44,678 nt of DNA. Origin: a virus. Positions 18,568-26,713 of the stretch are shown one piece after another. The notes under the pieces are model-generated. The model made no database searches. It was given only the letters and a program-made list of their open reading frames with translations, and was not told where the DNA came from. Position 1 is the stretch's first letter, and each line of letters begins with the position of its first letter. Both the position numbers and the translations under genes were made by a program. The stretch covers positions 1-44,678 of the IMG/VR virus record IMGVR_UViG_3300047552_001845; one strand, written 5' to 3'.

Positions 18568-21500
18568 CTACTTGGTCGGGGTCCCAGGAGGGAGCGCAGA
18601 AAGACGGCCCTCACTACCACTACCACTATCCTTTTCAGGAGTTGCGGTCTTGACCTTGGTGTTACTCAAGGTCATGTAATAGTTGCTGTACTCCGACACG
18701 TCGGTACCGCTCAGCTTTTCAAGGCTTTGCGGGTTGCGACCGATAGCTAGCCGGAGCCCAGCGGCGCTGATCGCCTGCTGCACCACCTCCACTGGCACTT
18801 GGAAGGGGACATCGCGCCCTTTCTCGTACGTCACGCCGTACACGTTGGGCGTCGAGAACTCTCCCTGCTTCCGCCACGCATCCAGAGTGTCCCTCAATCG
18901 CTTGAAGGGCTCGGGGTCGTTAGCAGCCTCAGAGACAGCCATCTTGACCTTCAGTGCACAAACGCGGCAGTTGACGAGCGGATAACCAGTTGCCTCCTTG
19001 TGCCAGTCGCTGATCCAGGGCAATAGCCACTCATCCAAGTAAGCTGCGTTTTTCAACGCGCCCTTGTGAGTCTCCGGCACTCGCGTCTGGATATCCTTGG
19101 CAGCCTCGCTCTCTTCAGCCATTATGCTCAAATATTTCCAGGCACTTGAGACCATCCGAGTGACCTTGAAGCCAAGGCTTGCCTTGCACTGGGACGCGAC
19201 CCCCAGTGCAGCCATAAGCGGTGACCCGTCGAAGACGAGGTTGTAAGCATGGGAGACCCGCGACTTGAGGGCCGCATCAGTGTTGAAGCCGGGTTGTTTC
19301 CGGATATCTTCACTGATGATATAGCCTTTCTCGTGCGAATAGCCCAACCTGACACACTCAAGCGCCGTAAGCGGCCTGCGCTCCCTGGTGTCGTCTCTCT
19401 CGAAGTCACCGATAACCCAAGTCCGGAACGCGGACAGGGCAGCAGCCAGCGCCTTGCCGCCATCATCGTCGCCACCAAGCGCCTTGTTAGACGCGGCAGC
19501 AGACCTAATGGCATTCAGGAGCTTACCCAACTGCTTCTCAAATTCGACCTCCAAGTACGTAAGGTCGCCATTCGCATTGGCCATGCGAAGGGGAGCTGCG
19601 CTCACTCCCTTCTTGAAAGATCCCGATCCAAAGCGCGCGTCATACGCCTTGGCAAAGGTGCTACCGAACTCCTGGTAAAGGAGCTGGCTTTCGGGATCGA
19701 TCATCGCCAGGGAGTTCCAAACCCCAGCGGCGGCATCGTGGGCCGCATGGATCGGGGACGCGAGGGTCACACCGTTCGCACGCAGCCAGTGAGTGTAGAG
19801 GCCGTCCTTCTCCCTACACAAGAGCCAGCGGGCCGGATTTACCCGACCCTTATCCTGATCTGGCCCATGCCACTTCCACGCCACGGGGTCGAGCTGGTAG
19901 TCGCTCTTGGAGTTCCCCTTGACGCACTCTTTCACCGCAGCCCAGATGTTGCTGCTGGCTCCAACCCGAATTTCGGAGTCCTTTTCAGAACCCACTGGAG
20001 CGGGAGGAGGCGTGGTAACCCCCTTCTCCATTTGCCGTGCCCTCTGAATGGCAGAGAGGGCCGACGATCCCTTATTACTATTGGTATCCGCCGCCTTTGC
20101 AGGAGCAGGCGCCTCAGGGATCTTACCAGCCGGTACGAATCCCGGCATATTGGGGAGCTTCTCGATTTGCTCGAACTCCCCAGAGAGAACCTTACGGAGC
20201 AGGCGCCCCATAAGCTCGCTTGCGTCAGCGAGAGCCATCGACTTTTCATCGGCCTTCAGGAGAGGCGCGTTGACAGTCTCGAAGCCGTTCTCGGTGGTGC
20301 GGGACCATTCCGCCTGCGCTAACAGCCGAGCCAACTGGGGAACAACAACCTCCTTCTTGAGTTGGTCGATCGCTCCCTGCGTCAGAACACTGTAAGCCAG
20401 CGGCAGTCCCTCTAGGTCGAAGCTGTACGGGGTTTCCTTACCATCCTCCTTGAGAGTGACAGTAATCGACCCACCAGCCCGCGCAACACCAAGCGCAACC
20501 ATCATCTGGTTACACATGATGCCGACCGCACCCTGATCCTGCATGAGCAACTCACGGTAGTAGCCCACACGATCAGTATTGAAATCTGCACCCTTCGCCG
20601 CAGATGATGGCTCGAACTTGTACAGGGCGTTGCCATAGTAGGCCCTGTGGTTCTTGACAAGCTCTACCAGCCGCTTGTCATAGCTAATGGCCACCATGTC
20701 GCCATCGTCGTCCCCATTAATCTTCGCGACATCATGCGGGTGCATGTAGATCGCGTGCTTACAGTAGACCGGGGTTAAAGTCTCTGAAGCTGCTTCGGTT
20801 TCGGTTTTCTGGGTTCCTTCCTCCTCAGGGGCCTCGTTGGCCCCGCTTTCCTTGTAGTAGATGACGTGACGCTCAGAGGGCGCGACTGATACCAACGCCA
20901 AATTACCCTGGTGATGCTGATGCGGGCTACGCCAGATGACGGCGTAAGAGCCTACCTCCTTTTCAGGATCGGCGCCCACGATGACACACGTGCCAGGTTG
21001 CACGGCATCATCCATCAGTAGGACCTTGATGTGTCCATCGATCCCCAGACCGGCGAAGGCTTGGAAGAGGAGCTTGGAGAGCTTAGCCTCGACCTTCGCC
21101 CGCACGTTCGGGAAACCGATCGGATCCAGGTCATAGTGGCTAGACAGCTGAGGCCGCCCGCACTTAGACACCTTCTCCTTAGACACGAGTCCATCGACCT
21201 TACACCACTCCTTAGAAGGCTTAGCGCAAGCGCCATCCTTAGAGGAGCCGAGGGTCTCAGGGGCAGGTACCTCACAATCAGCGCTGAAGACGGGATCCGT
21301 CTCTTTGCACCGACCGAGGTTATACTGCGTTGCCCGAGCTTCCCTCATCGTACGGTTCATCTGATCGCAGAGATCAACCGCCGCTCTGATGTCGTTATCC
21401 GCTTTAGCGACGGCATTGATCAGCCGCTTGCGGAAGTTAGCCGGGGTCAGAGTCTTCCCAGCTCGATCGCTAGTCAGGGCCTTAATGGCATCGCGCGCCA

Positions 21501-22905
21501 TAGCCTCTGCCAGCTCGACATTCTCGGGGGTAGGGGCGAGGTGCGCCACCCACTGATACCCGAGCTGCTGCGTCCCTACCTTGCTGAGAATCTTGTGGAT
21601 CCCCAACACGGAGTGGTTGGTGGTCGTATCACCAGGCAGGACGCGGTTTTTACCCGCGCCCTTAACGCAGTTAACATTGATCCGGACAGCTGGACCATCA
21701 AATCCCAACTTAACCGGATGCAGCAGCCCCTTACTAAACGCGATATAGGGTTTGCCCTCCGCGTCGTTCCGGGGATCAACGCACGCATACTGGAGACAGC
21801 TTTCGCCATGCTCAGCAAGCAGCGTAGCCCACTGCGGGTGGTCAATGTTCCACCCGTAAGAGGCACCATCGGCACCAGTGATCTGCACGTCATCACCACC
21901 GTAGTAGTGGATGTCGAGCCCCTTGATCGCCGGCACCTTTAGGAAGGCGTTAAACTTCGACGCGTAGCCAGCAGGTGCAGCTCCGGTCTTGAACGCCCTC
22001 ACAAGCAGCCTAAGGTAGCTGCCTCCCTTGGGATCCTCGCTATTGATGAGCGGCCTCTCCATCGCCCACTTAGCTCCCCCTCCTTGGCCACCGAAGAGTG
22101 CGTATCCATTTCGGAACAACATCTTCAGATTCGGTGACGACGTGCGCTGGGCGGGAGACCCAATCCCCACGTCTAAGATCAATTTCCCTCCGTCTAAATC
22201 CGTCGGCATCATCCGGTTACCGCTGAGACGGATCAGCTGGGCCGGAGTCATCGCCGGAAAGATTGTGTCCAGCAGGGTAGACTGAGCATTGAAGGATCCC
22301 AAGACGAAGTGTTCGCCCGTGACCATCGTGCTCCGCGTCCCACTGATCGCGTCGAGGACCTTCTTCATCCGCCTTTCGACCTTGGTATCCGGAGCGGGTT
22401 TCCCCTTCTCCATCTCCAGAGCCTTCTTGACGAACGAACGGACGGCGTCCAGCACCTTACCCGCTACGTCATCCTTCTTAGAGAGATAGATTGTGCGCTG
22501 CTCGGCAACCGGCTTAGCCGTTCCATGAGGGTCCTTGAGTCCTTCCAGCAAATCAACCGCCTCTTTGCAGAGACGGCTAATGCCGTACGCTTGCTTAATG
22601 GCAAGCTCATCTTCCTCTGACAGAGCGGCGTCGGTCGTAACCTCAGCCCCCTTGCCAAACGGTATGTCATCGTCAGAGTAGAGCGGGGCATCATCCCGAT
22701 AGTCTCCACAACCGACGGCATCAGGATCGAAGCCGGGATCATCACCGGTATTGTCCTGGCTAGTCTCCTTTACCCGAGGCGCACTGATAGCGGGCAATGG
22801 CCCCGCCTCATTGATGTGCACCTCGCCCGACAGCGAACGGATAGAACCGTCGTCAGTCGAGGGAGTGGTTCCGTACGTAGCCATTTCGGCAACCTTGTTA
22901 GACAT
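18568..22905 (-). CDS. putative single-chain two-barrel RNA polymerase
   Basis: A 1445-residue protein. Residues 730-741 read NGDDDGDMVAIS, matching the metal-binding loop of RNA polymerase beta-prime (NADFDGDQMAVH) and the DxDGD loop of QDE-1-type and phage YonO/crAss-like polymerases; catalytic Asp would be 732, 734 and 736. Upstream, AIYMHPHDVAKI mirrors the conserved LHP segment, and RSPHQHHQGN (R659) mirrors RAPTLHRLG, as expected in the second double-psi barrel. A candidate first-barrel region has DGASYG (D346) and FSKGLL (K392). The N-terminal 100 residues are acidic and probably disordered. I infer DNA-dependent transcription of phage genes. The remainder matches nothing I can name, so a divergent RdRP-like enzyme remains possible. 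Start preceded by AAGGAAG. Noticeably more GC-rich than the late genes; co-transcribed with 22955. Confidence 0.65.
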   Translation of the reverse strand: MSNKVAEMATYGTTPSTDDGSIRSLSGEVHINEAGPLPAISAPRVKETSQDNTGDDPGFDPDAVGCGDYRDDAPLYSDDDIPFGKGAEVTTDAALSEEDELAIKQAYGISRLCKEAVDLLEGLKDPHGTAKPVAEQRTIYLSKKDDVAGKVLDAVRSFVKKALEMEKGKPAPDTKVERRMKKVLDAISGTRSTMVTGEHFVLGSFNAQSTLLDTIFPAMTPAQLIRLSGNRMMPTDLDGGKLILDVGIGSPAQRTSSPNLKMLFRNGYALFGGQGGGAKWAMERPLINSEDPKGGSYLRLLVRAFKTGAAPAGYASKFNAFLKVPAIKGLDIHYYGGDDVQITGADGASYGWNIDHPQWATLLAEHGESCLQYACVDPRNDAEGKPYIAFSKGLLHPVKLGFDGPAVRINVNCVKGAGKNRVLPGDTTTNHSVLGIHKILSKVGTQQLGYQWVAHLAPTPENVELAEAMARDAIKALTSDRAGKTLTPANFRKRLINAVAKADNDIRAAVDLCDQMNRTMREARATQYNLGRCKETDPVFSADCEVPAPETLGSSKDGACAKPSKEWCKVDGLVSKEKVSKCGRPQLSSHYDLDPIGFPNVRAKVEAKLSKLLFQAFAGLGIDGHIKVLLMDDAVQPGTCVIVGADPEKEVGSYAVIWRSPHQHHQGNLALVSVAPSERHVIYYKESGANEAPEEEGTQKTETEAASETLTPVYCKHAIYMHPHDVAKINGDDDGDMVAISYDKRLVELVKNHRAYYGNALYKFEPSSAAKGADFNTDRVGYYRELLMQDQGAVGIMCNQMMVALGVARAGGSITVTLKEDGKETPYSFDLEGLPLAYSVLTQGAIDQLKKEVVVPQLARLLAQAEWSRTTENGFETVNAPLLKADEKSMALADASELMGRLLRKVLSGEFEQIEKLPNMPGFVPAGKIPEAPAPAKAADTNSNKGSSALSAIQRARQMEKGVTTPPPAPVGSEKDSEIRVGASSNIWAAVKECVKGNSKSDYQLDPVAWKWHGPDQDKGRVNPARWLLCREKDGLYTHWLRANGVTLASPIHAAHDAAAGVWNSLAMIDPESQLLYQEFGSTFAKAYDARFGSGSFKKGVSAAPLRMANANGDLTYLEVEFEKQLGKLLNAIRSAAASNKALGGDDDGGKALAAALSAFRTWVIGDFERDDTRERRPLTALECVRLGYSHEKGYIISEDIRKQPGFNTDAALKSRVSHAYNLVFDGSPLMAALGVASQCKASLGFKVTRMVSSAWKYLSIMAEESEAAKDIQTRVPETHKGALKNAAYLDEWLLPWISDWHKEATGYPLVNCRVCALKVKMAVSEAANDPEPFKRLRDTLDAWRKQGEFSTPNVYGVTYEKGRDVPFQVPVEVVQQAISAAGLRLAIGRNPQSLEKLSGTDVSEYSNYYMTLSNTKVKTATPEKDSGSGSEGRLSALPPGTPTK

Positions 22906-22954
22906 TATTTCAGTCTTCCTTAGGTAAGAGCTTCTTGCTCTATTTTAGCGGTAC

Positions 22955-23611
22955 TTAGACCGCAACTGCCATGAGCGCCCGACGGCGAATCTCGCCACCG
23001 GACTCGGAGCACAAGCGCCGAAGCGCCCGCTCCTTCTTCTCCTCCTTCACCTTCTCCTTCCGACGGACCTCGGTCCGGTTGGACCAGCCAGCCTCCTTCT
23101 CGGCCTTGAGGATGGTCAGGGAGGGCCCCGGAAGGGCCGCCAGCTTGGGGACGGCCCGAGAGGGCCGGCGGGGGGTGGCCCCCTTCTTCGTGCGATCGGC
23201 CCGCTTCACGCGGGCGACGGGGCCCCGAGGAGCCGTGTTGGAGGAGAACCACTGCACCGGCCCGTAGACCGGCGCAGAGCAGGCGAACCCGCAGTTGCTG
23301 AAGGGCACGTAGCCCTTCAGGGTCGGATCCGGCTTGACGGTCTTCCGGACCGACACGGGGCGGCGGGCCTGCGCCCTCCGCTGGATCTGAGCCACCTGCT
23401 CCTCGCGCTTCTCCAGCGCCCGCTCGTACGCCCCCTTGTTGGTGAAGAGGCGCGGCTCGAACCACACCCCCTCAACGTTGACGCCCTCGAGCACGTAGAT
23501 CTCACCCTTCCGGGGCGAGACGGTGCCCTTGCGGGCGGGGCTGACGGTCTTCCGGACCGACACGGGGCGGCGGGCCTCAGCCCAAGCCGCCACTACCTGA
23601 TCGTTCGTCAT
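22955..23611 (-). CDS. basic repeat protein upstream of the polymerase
   Basis: The start MTNDQVVAAWAEARRP follows AGGAGG. The 218-residue protein carries ARRPVSVRKTV twice (about residues 13-23 and 83-93) and is strongly basic throughout (RVKRADRTKKGATPRRPSRA; KEKVKEEKKERALRR). A central segment has CGFAC. The charge and its place one gene ahead of the polymerase suggest a nucleic-acid-binding partner; this is inference. Not a known family. It lies 49 bases upstream of the polymerase start, with no terminator between. Confidence 0.6.
   Translation of the reverse strand: MTNDQVVAAWAEARRPVSVRKTVSPARKGTVSPRKGEIYVLEGVNVEGVWFEPRLFTNKGAYERALEKREEQVAQIQRRAQARRPVSVRKTVKPDPTLKGYVPFSNCGFACSAPVYGPVQWFSSNTAPRGPVARVKRADRTKKGATPRRPSRAVPKLAALPGPSLTILKAEKEAGWSNRTEVRRKEKVKEEKKERALRRLCSESGGEIRRRALMAVAV
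23335..23577. repeat. 36-bp perfect direct repeat
   Basis: Identical 36-bp copies at 23335-23370 and 23542-23577 (starting TGACGGTCTTCCGGACC), inside the basic repeat protein gene. Identity at the DNA level, third positions included, points to recent duplication or gene conversion. Confidence 0.85.
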
Positions 23612-23642
23612 CTTTACCTCCTGATGACGTGTTAGTAACTCA

Positions 23643-23652
23643 CCACTAAAGG
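23643..23652 (-). promoter_or_regulatory. second recurring motif, copy A
   Basis: CCTTTAGTGG, 32 bases upstream of the start at 23611. Similar motifs stand at 23706, 24184, 25438 and 25727. Confidence 0.4.
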
Positions 23653-23705
23653 AACCCACGGGATTGTGGTGCCATTAAGGGTGAATTAGGGCCTCTGAGA
23701 GCGCC

Positions 23706-23716
23706 CCACTAAAAGG
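23706..23716 (-). promoter_or_regulatory. second recurring motif, copy B
   Basis: CCTTTTAGTGG inside an inverted GCGCCCC/GGGGCGC context; about 95 bases upstream of the 23611 start. Confidence 0.4.
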
Positions 23717-23782
23717 GCGTAACATAATCAGGAGGAAATTAAAAAGGTTTTAGAAGTTATAAGGAGATTAATGAGAGAAAAG

Positions 23783-23812
23783 AAAAAAGCGCCGCCCCCT
23801 TGGGCTAGCGCT
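23783..23812 (-). terminator. intrinsic terminator
   Basis: AGCGC..GCCC-AAGG-GGGC..GCGCT then TTTTTTCTTTTC, after the stop at 23821. Confidence 0.75.
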
Positions 23813-23820
23813 TGGTCAAA

Positions 23821-24057
23821 CTAGATCATGTCGCCGTAGACGCTCTCCCAGTCGTCCTGGGCCTGCAAGATGTCGGGGCTCACGCAGCCCATCTGGGCCC
23901 AGAGGATCCACTCGACGCGGGAGATCCGCTTCTTCAGCTCGTAGATCTCCTCGTCAAGCTCCCAGAGGAGACCCTCCCCACGAGCAAACTCGTCGTCGAG
24001 GGCGTACCAGCGCTCGAGCTCCAACTTCTCGAGCTTCCCGTACAGGTAGTTGAGCAT
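23821..24057 (-). CDS. coiled-coil protein, 78 residues
   Basis: MLNYLYGKLEKLELERWYAL, continuing through a heptad-like helix (LLWELDEEIYELKKRI) to an acidic C-terminus (QAQDDWESVYGDMI). Start behind TTGGAG. No family recognised. Transcribed from a 125-nt structured leader. Confidence 0.65.
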   Translation of the reverse strand: MLNYLYGKLEKLELERWYALDDEFARGEGLLWELDEEIYELKKRISRVEWILWAQMGCVSPDILQAQDDWESVYGDMI

Positions 24058-24183
24058 CTCTCACTCCAACGTGCGATTACTGTCGCACACAGTTCGGACT
24101 CAAGTCCTAGCGCATTCGCAAGCTCACGCCTGCTTCCTTGACATGTATTAAATTGCCTAGTTTTAATACACGGGAGACCATCT
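24058..24183 (-). other. structured leader of the 78-residue gene
   Basis: Contains GGAGA-TGG-TCTCC, an 8-bp stem GTATTAAA/TTTAATAC and GTGCGA-CAGTAA-TCGCAC before the RBS. The leader is long for this genome and might regulate translation. Confidence 0.45.
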
Positions 24184-24194
24184 CCACTAAAAGG
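24184..24194 (-). promoter_or_regulatory. second recurring motif, copy C
   Basis: CCTTTTAGTGG followed by AGATGG; opens the leader of the 78-residue gene. A TAATAT box lies about 10 bases upstream. Confidence 0.45.
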
Positions 24195-24213
24195 AACAAT
24201 ATTAGATAAGATG

Positions 24214-25437
24214 GAAAAAGAAAAAGGAGACGCGGCCAGAGCCGGTTCCTAATTCTTGCGGGCTCATCTCCCGCCAAAGCGCAGTTACCTGCACGTTTTA
24301 AGCCCGATCCTTCGGGCCGCTAAACAGTCATAATGCACCTCCTTTGTTAGTTGTTATTGAGTGGGGCGTTTGATGCCCAGCTGTTACAGAACGCTTTTCA
24401 CCAGCTTACAGCAATGCTGGCGGCTCGGGGATCGGCATCCTCCTAACCTTTTTGGGCCGCAGCCCGGAAGTACTACTTCCTAACACGCGGTTTTAAGGCC
24501 GCTAGATAATTAGTCGTTAGATAGGCTGTCAATGCAACCGAAACTCCAACTAACTAATTACCACACGTGCGTAGTTAACGCACGCATCACTATGCCGGCT
24601 CACGCCTCGCACCGCTTTCACAAGCGATACTATTGTGCCTATCCAGACTCAAGGCCAGCCAAGGCTGCAACCGAATCTTTCAAGTAGGGTACTTTTTCAA
24701 GTCCCATGACATAATGGCTATTTAGTGGGTGGAAACATATCAGCGGACGAGCCGCCTCTACACGTGCAGTCCTTACTGCTACGTATGAAATTTCCACACA
24801 CCTGGTTAGCTTCCCACGCACCTAGTTTACTCGCATAGTGACCGAAGCCAGCTAGTAGTTCTTTGATGCGTCGTGCTGACACACGAGCTCTTTTGTATTC
24901 CGATTTCTGGGTCGCTCTCGCGCCTTCCAACCGGCCCAATCACTAGACGGACTCAGGGATTGCTCCCTTCGTACGGTGTCGTGTGGCTTAACCGACAACA
25001 AGTGTGGACAAGCGTTGCTGCGCTTTCCCCAATGCTATATTGCCTAGAAGATACCTTTTGACCATAGCCCATGACAGGCGCTCCAATAACGATGATTTCC
25101 TCAAGATCGTTTTGGATTTCTGGTAGCGGCGCCCCTCACAGGGTCACCTCGTTTCCATTCAAGGACAGGCAAGACGTTAGTCGTACCTGGTATCACTCGC
25201 TCCCACTCCACTATTTACTCTATTGGCTATTAACCTTCCAGAGCTTTCGTTAGCTAGCAGGCACTAACAGCTAGATCTCTCACCAATAACTACAGCAGAT
25301 GCGCGTCTCACGACGCGCATTTACCTATTAGTTACCAGGATCCCATCCCAAAGCCGCTATTCTGTTACGTGATTAACAGAGTGCGCACTTCGTAGTCTTG
25401 TTAGTGATATGAAATTCTTATGGGCACACGCCCGACT
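24214..25437 (-). ncRNA. candidate large structured noncoding RNA, about 1.2 kb
   Basis: No credible gene on either strand across 1.2 kb, unusual in such a packed genome. It begins at a second-motif copy (25438) and ends in GTCTCC followed by TTTTTCTTTTTCC. Minus-strand hairpins are plentiful: a 9-bp ATGCGCGTC-GTGA-GACGCGCAT with a GNRA loop (25299-25320); GGAAGT..ACTTCC (24467-24481); GTGCGT..ACGCAC; GGGC-TGCG-GCCC; CCAGC..GCTGG; GGGC..GCCC; GCCCGA-AGGA-TCGGGC; and GCGGG..CCCGC with a 7-nt loop. The size and phage setting recall large ornate RNAs such as GOLLD or ROOL, but I see no sequence match I can vouch for. Near the 3' end lies a perfect ribosome site with a three-codon frame. Confidence 0.55.
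24320..24331 (-). other. three-codon mini-ORF with perfect Shine-Dalgarno
   Basis: AAAGGAGGTGCATT is followed by ATG ACT GTT TAG. AAAGGAGGTG fully matches the usual 16S anti-Shine-Dalgarno complement. It sits inside the large noncoding RNA, just before a stable GCCCGA-AGGA-TCGGGC hairpin. It may be a ribosome-binding decoy or a leader peptide. Confidence 0.5.
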
Positions 25438-25447
25438 CCACTAAAAG
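25438..25447 (-). promoter_or_regulatory. second recurring motif, copy D
   Basis: CTTTTAGTGG followed by AGTCGGGC; marks the probable 5' end of the large RNA. Confidence 0.45.
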
Positions 25448-25465
25448 AAAGGACGATTAAGAAAA

Positions 25466-25506
25466 AGAAAAAAAGCAATAAGTACGTATTTCTACGTACC
25501 TATTGC
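25466..25506 (-). terminator. strong intrinsic terminator
   Basis: GCAATA..GTACGTA-GAAA-TACGTAC..TATTGC, about 14 bp, then TTTTTTTCTTTTTC. Ends the 52-residue gene unit. Confidence 0.85.
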
Positions 25507-25516
25507 CTCCCTTGCA

Positions 25517-25675
25517 CTAGCTGATGATCAGCCAGCCCTCCCCGGGGAGGGGGACGGGCAGGGGGAGCTCGCACTCCTCCCCGAGCTCCACCACCAACTC
25601 GGACTCCTCCTGCTCCAGCTGGGCAGGGAAGGGCAATTCGGACTGGTCGACGACCGCTACATTGACAGACAACAT
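25517..25675 (-). CDS. acidic microprotein, 52 residues
   Basis: MLSVNVAVVDQSELPFPAQL, then an acidic/Pro-Leu part (LEQEESELVVELGEECEL; PLPVPLPGEGWLIIS). Start behind GAAGGAGGAC at good spacing and followed by a strong terminator, so it is credible despite its length. Strongly acidic and possibly a DNA-mimic or inhibitor; this rests on charge only. Confidence 0.6.
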   Translation of the reverse strand: MLSVNVAVVDQSELPFPAQLEQEESELVVELGEECELPLPVPLPGEGWLIIS

Positions 25676-25726
25676 GTGTCCTCCTTCTTGTGAACCGGAG
25701 CGCCGGTACGGGAAGGCGCCAGCCTT

Positions 25727-25738
25727 CCACTAAGAAGG
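25727..25738 (-). promoter_or_regulatory. second recurring motif, copy E
   Basis: CCTTCTTAGTGG, 50 bases upstream of the acidic microprotein start. Confidence 0.35.
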
Positions 25739-25863
25739 TAGAAAAAGAAAAGGACAAGATGACGAGCTGTGAGTACATGCTAAGACAGAAGCACGTACCG
25801 CTCTTACGTACAGCTTTCATTTGACCCCGGTGGGCTCAAAACGGCACTACCAACGACATTACT

Positions 25864-26082
25864 ATACCTATAACCAGGTACCAAACGCCCTTTTTATTAC
25901 ATAAGTATAATTCCTTCTAACTAACAGGTACAAAACGCCCTCATTATAATTTTTATTATTATCATTATTATGTCTAAAAGCAACAAACGCCATATACGTA
26001 TAATTACTTTTAGTCATCCAGTACAAAACGCCCGATTTTAAATTTACCTATAATTCCTTTTAGCTAACAGGTAAAAAGCCCC
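25864..26082 (+). promoter_or_regulatory. late control region with four repeats
   Basis: Four similar units at 25864-25890, 25905-25940, 25998-26033 and 26048-26082. The fuller form is TATAATTCCTTTTAG followed by CTAACAGGTACAAAACGCCC; a fifth fragment CAACAAACGCC lies at 25981. TATAAT suggests a -10 box and AGGTACAAAACGCCC a binding or start site. They stand between divergent gene blocks, directly ahead of the late genes. Confidence 0.65.
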
Positions 26083-26129
26083 TTTCTAATTTTAAATTTT
26101 AAAAATTTTAAACAACCCCTAATAGCACC

Positions 26130-26654
26130 ATGACGCAAAACCAAAACCAGCAACAGCAAGACCACCCCGTTCCGCCCGTACCTCACCTAATCCGCAACCA
26201 TCTCTTCATCTACAAGGTTGGTTCCATTATCAGTGTGATGCACGAGTTCCTTCGTCTCACCAACAACAACGAATTCCTTTCCTCCTGCTACTACTACTAT
26301 AATGTTGTTAGGAGTTCAGATCGCGGTCACCAGTGCCCTCATGCACAGGCTGCCCATCGTTCCCTAATAAGTACGTATCAGGAATTGGGACCGGAGGCTC
26401 ATGCCATTATCAGTGATCTAGAAGATTTTGAGGGTTTTTTGCCGCCCGAGCTAGCCACTAACAAGCCCCAGCTTAGTACTAATGCGCCCGAGCTAACTAC
26501 TAATAAGGCAGCGACAGCAGCACTATCACCACTATCACGTCGCACCGCCCGCTCTCTAACTAGTCATAAAGAGCTACTGGACGGCATACGTAGCCTTAAG
26601 ACTACGCTGAAGATCCTAAGTCTTATGCCAGCGGCACTAAAGCGTTTCACATAG
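26130..26654 (+). CDS. hypothetical protein, first late gene
   Basis: A 174-residue protein starting MTQNQNQQQQDHPVPPVPHL. No Shine-Dalgarno precedes the ATG, so the start is uncertain or the message may be leaderless. The N-terminus is low-complexity Gln/Asn/Pro. An imperfect tandem PELATNKPQLSTNAPELTTN lies at about residues 112-131, and a basic helical C-terminus follows (TLKILSLMPAALKRFT). Function unknown. Confidence 0.55.
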   Translation: MTQNQNQQQQDHPVPPVPHLIRNHLFIYKVGSIISVMHEFLRLTNNNEFLSSCYYYYNVVRSSDRGHQCPHAQAAHRSLISTYQELGPEAHAIISDLEDFEGFLPPELATNKPQLSTNAPELTTNKAATAALSPLSRRTARSLTSHKELLDGIRSLKTTLKILSLMPAALKRFT

Positions 26655-26713
26655 CGTTTCGCTACGCTTCACGACGCTTAGCTACCTTTCCCTTCTTATT
26701 GGAGTAATAACTT

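Noticed and set aside
19249-21942. Long plus-strand frames opposite the polymerase gene
   Set aside because: High-GC antisense shadows; composition is Arg/Leu/Ser-rich without motifs, while the minus frame has polymerase motifs.
24639-24939. Minus-strand frames of 60-73 codons inside the large RNA
   Set aside because: No ribosome site, unconvincing composition and overlap with strong hairpins.
24058-25437. A cluster of tRNA genes
   Set aside because: Only fragments resemble tRNA arms (for example GCGGG-CTCATCT-CCCGC). No D-arm/T-arm sets or acceptor pairs line up.
24214-25437. RNase P RNA, tmRNA, or a group I/II intron
   Set aside because: Short matches such as GAGGAAATC and ACAGAATAGCGGCTT recall RNase P but lie in the wrong order. 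No domain V, P/Q/R/S elements or tag frame were found.
25500-25820. 106-codon minus-strand frame starting MKAVRKSG
   Set aside because: It runs through the second-motif copy and overlaps the acidic microprotein, which has a proper RBS; the C-terminal Arg/Pro/Gly run is typical of an out-of-frame shadow.
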